This document shows, one piece after another, positions 39,351 to 39,485 of a stretch of 39,485 nt of DNA. This DNA is from an uncultured Candidatus Marinamargulisbacteria bacterium. GTDB lineage: Bacteria > Margulisbacteria > Riflemargulisbacteria > GWF2-35-9. How positions within the stretch are numbered: the stretch's first letter is position 1; every line of letters begins with the position of its first letter. The translations under genes and the position numbers were made by a program. The notes beneath the pieces are model-generated. The model was given only the letters and a program-made list of their open reading frames with translations, did not search any database and was not told the DNA's origin. The DNA lies in contig CAIWAN010000098.1 of assembly GCA_903910705.1 (NCBI GenBank), positions 1-39,485 of the forward strand, written 5' to 3'.

Positions 39351-39485
39351 GGTCTGGTCGTTAGACAAAAAGAAAACGATGGAGGCCTACGAGGCACTCA
39401 AGCCCTTTTTTCTATCGGAAGGGGGCGTGGGCAAGTCCGATTACATGATTGCTTTTCTGAAGACAGCTGGGCTTTGGGATACGCT
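39340..39485 (+). CDS. Start of a gene coupled to DUF6788, cut by the window edge
   Basis: From ATG 39340 the frame is open to the window end: MDDKVWSLDKKKTMEAYEALKPFFLSEGG and on to AFLKTAGLWDT (48 codons). The start overlaps the DUF6788 stop by 11 nt. Too little is visible to assign a family. If the DUF6788 link to transposases holds, this could be the transposase or a helper, which is inference only. Confidence 0.6.
   Translation, partial: MDDKVWSLDKKKTMEAYEALKPFFLSEGGVGKSDYMIAFLKTAGLWDT

Overview
This window is bacterial chromosome with the standard genetic code (TGA is used as a stop), moderate GC and very tight gene packing. Neighbouring genes often overlap as ATGA or TAATG. The lineage is unclear. 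accD-accA order, a perfect CIRCE element before groESL, a ClpC carrying an McsA-type zinc finger, YqeG, an UPF0182 membrane protein and a radical-SAM-linked DUF2344 protein point to the Terrabacteria side (Firmicutes, Cyanobacteria and uncultured sister phyla). The O-antigen-ligase-like protein, the lipoprotein with an RlpA-like domain and a fused-type envelope locus would also fit a diderm. I would guess an uncultivated candidate phylum, with low confidence.

Layout. 1-1195: right part of a CRISPR array (17 identical 37-bp repeats, 16 complete spacers, no cas genes in view). 1294-8289: a small unknown gene, argC, a UPF0182 giant membrane protein, icd, the two fumarase subunits and an arsenate-reductase-like protein. 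8276-12677: accD, accA, a hotdog thioesterase, tRNA-Leu(CAA), rho and dedA. 12680-13756: a BrnT/BrnA-like toxin-antitoxin pair framed by two almost identical 201/202-bp direct repeats that look like a structured RNA. 13724-16642 (minus): a signalling operon with a DUF2344 protein, a GAF/PAS degenerate kinase, an RsbW-type ATPase and a small Cys-rich protein. 16672-18762: CIRCE-controlled groES-groEL with a textbook terminator. 18784-23960: an envelope polysaccharide cluster. 23960-30270: pdxJ, clpC, a Xer recombinase, an M50 protease, trxB and rpiB in one close-packed run. 30267-32169: a 40-residue antisense gene, an ankyrin protein and YqeG. 32104-34727 (minus): tRNA-Met, tusA, coaC, coaB, ruvC and ruvA. 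34822-39485: an accessory region with an AAA ATPase, a PLD nuclease, a PIN/RHH pair, nth, a DUF4160/DUF2442 pair inserted in the 3' end of nth, and a DUF6788 gene with a cut-off partner.

Three things stand out. First, many genes have a -10 box, often with an extended TG motif, ending only 6-12 nt before the start codon, with no Shine-Dalgarno, which implies widespread leaderless transcription. Genes inside operons instead carry strong Shine-Dalgarno sequences. Second, two of three toxin-antitoxin-like modules sit between duplicated sequences: the structured repeat in one case and a diverged copy of the nth 3' end in the other. Third, two neighbouring CRISPR spacers overlap by 27 nt but diverge at one end, recording related but non-identical invaders.
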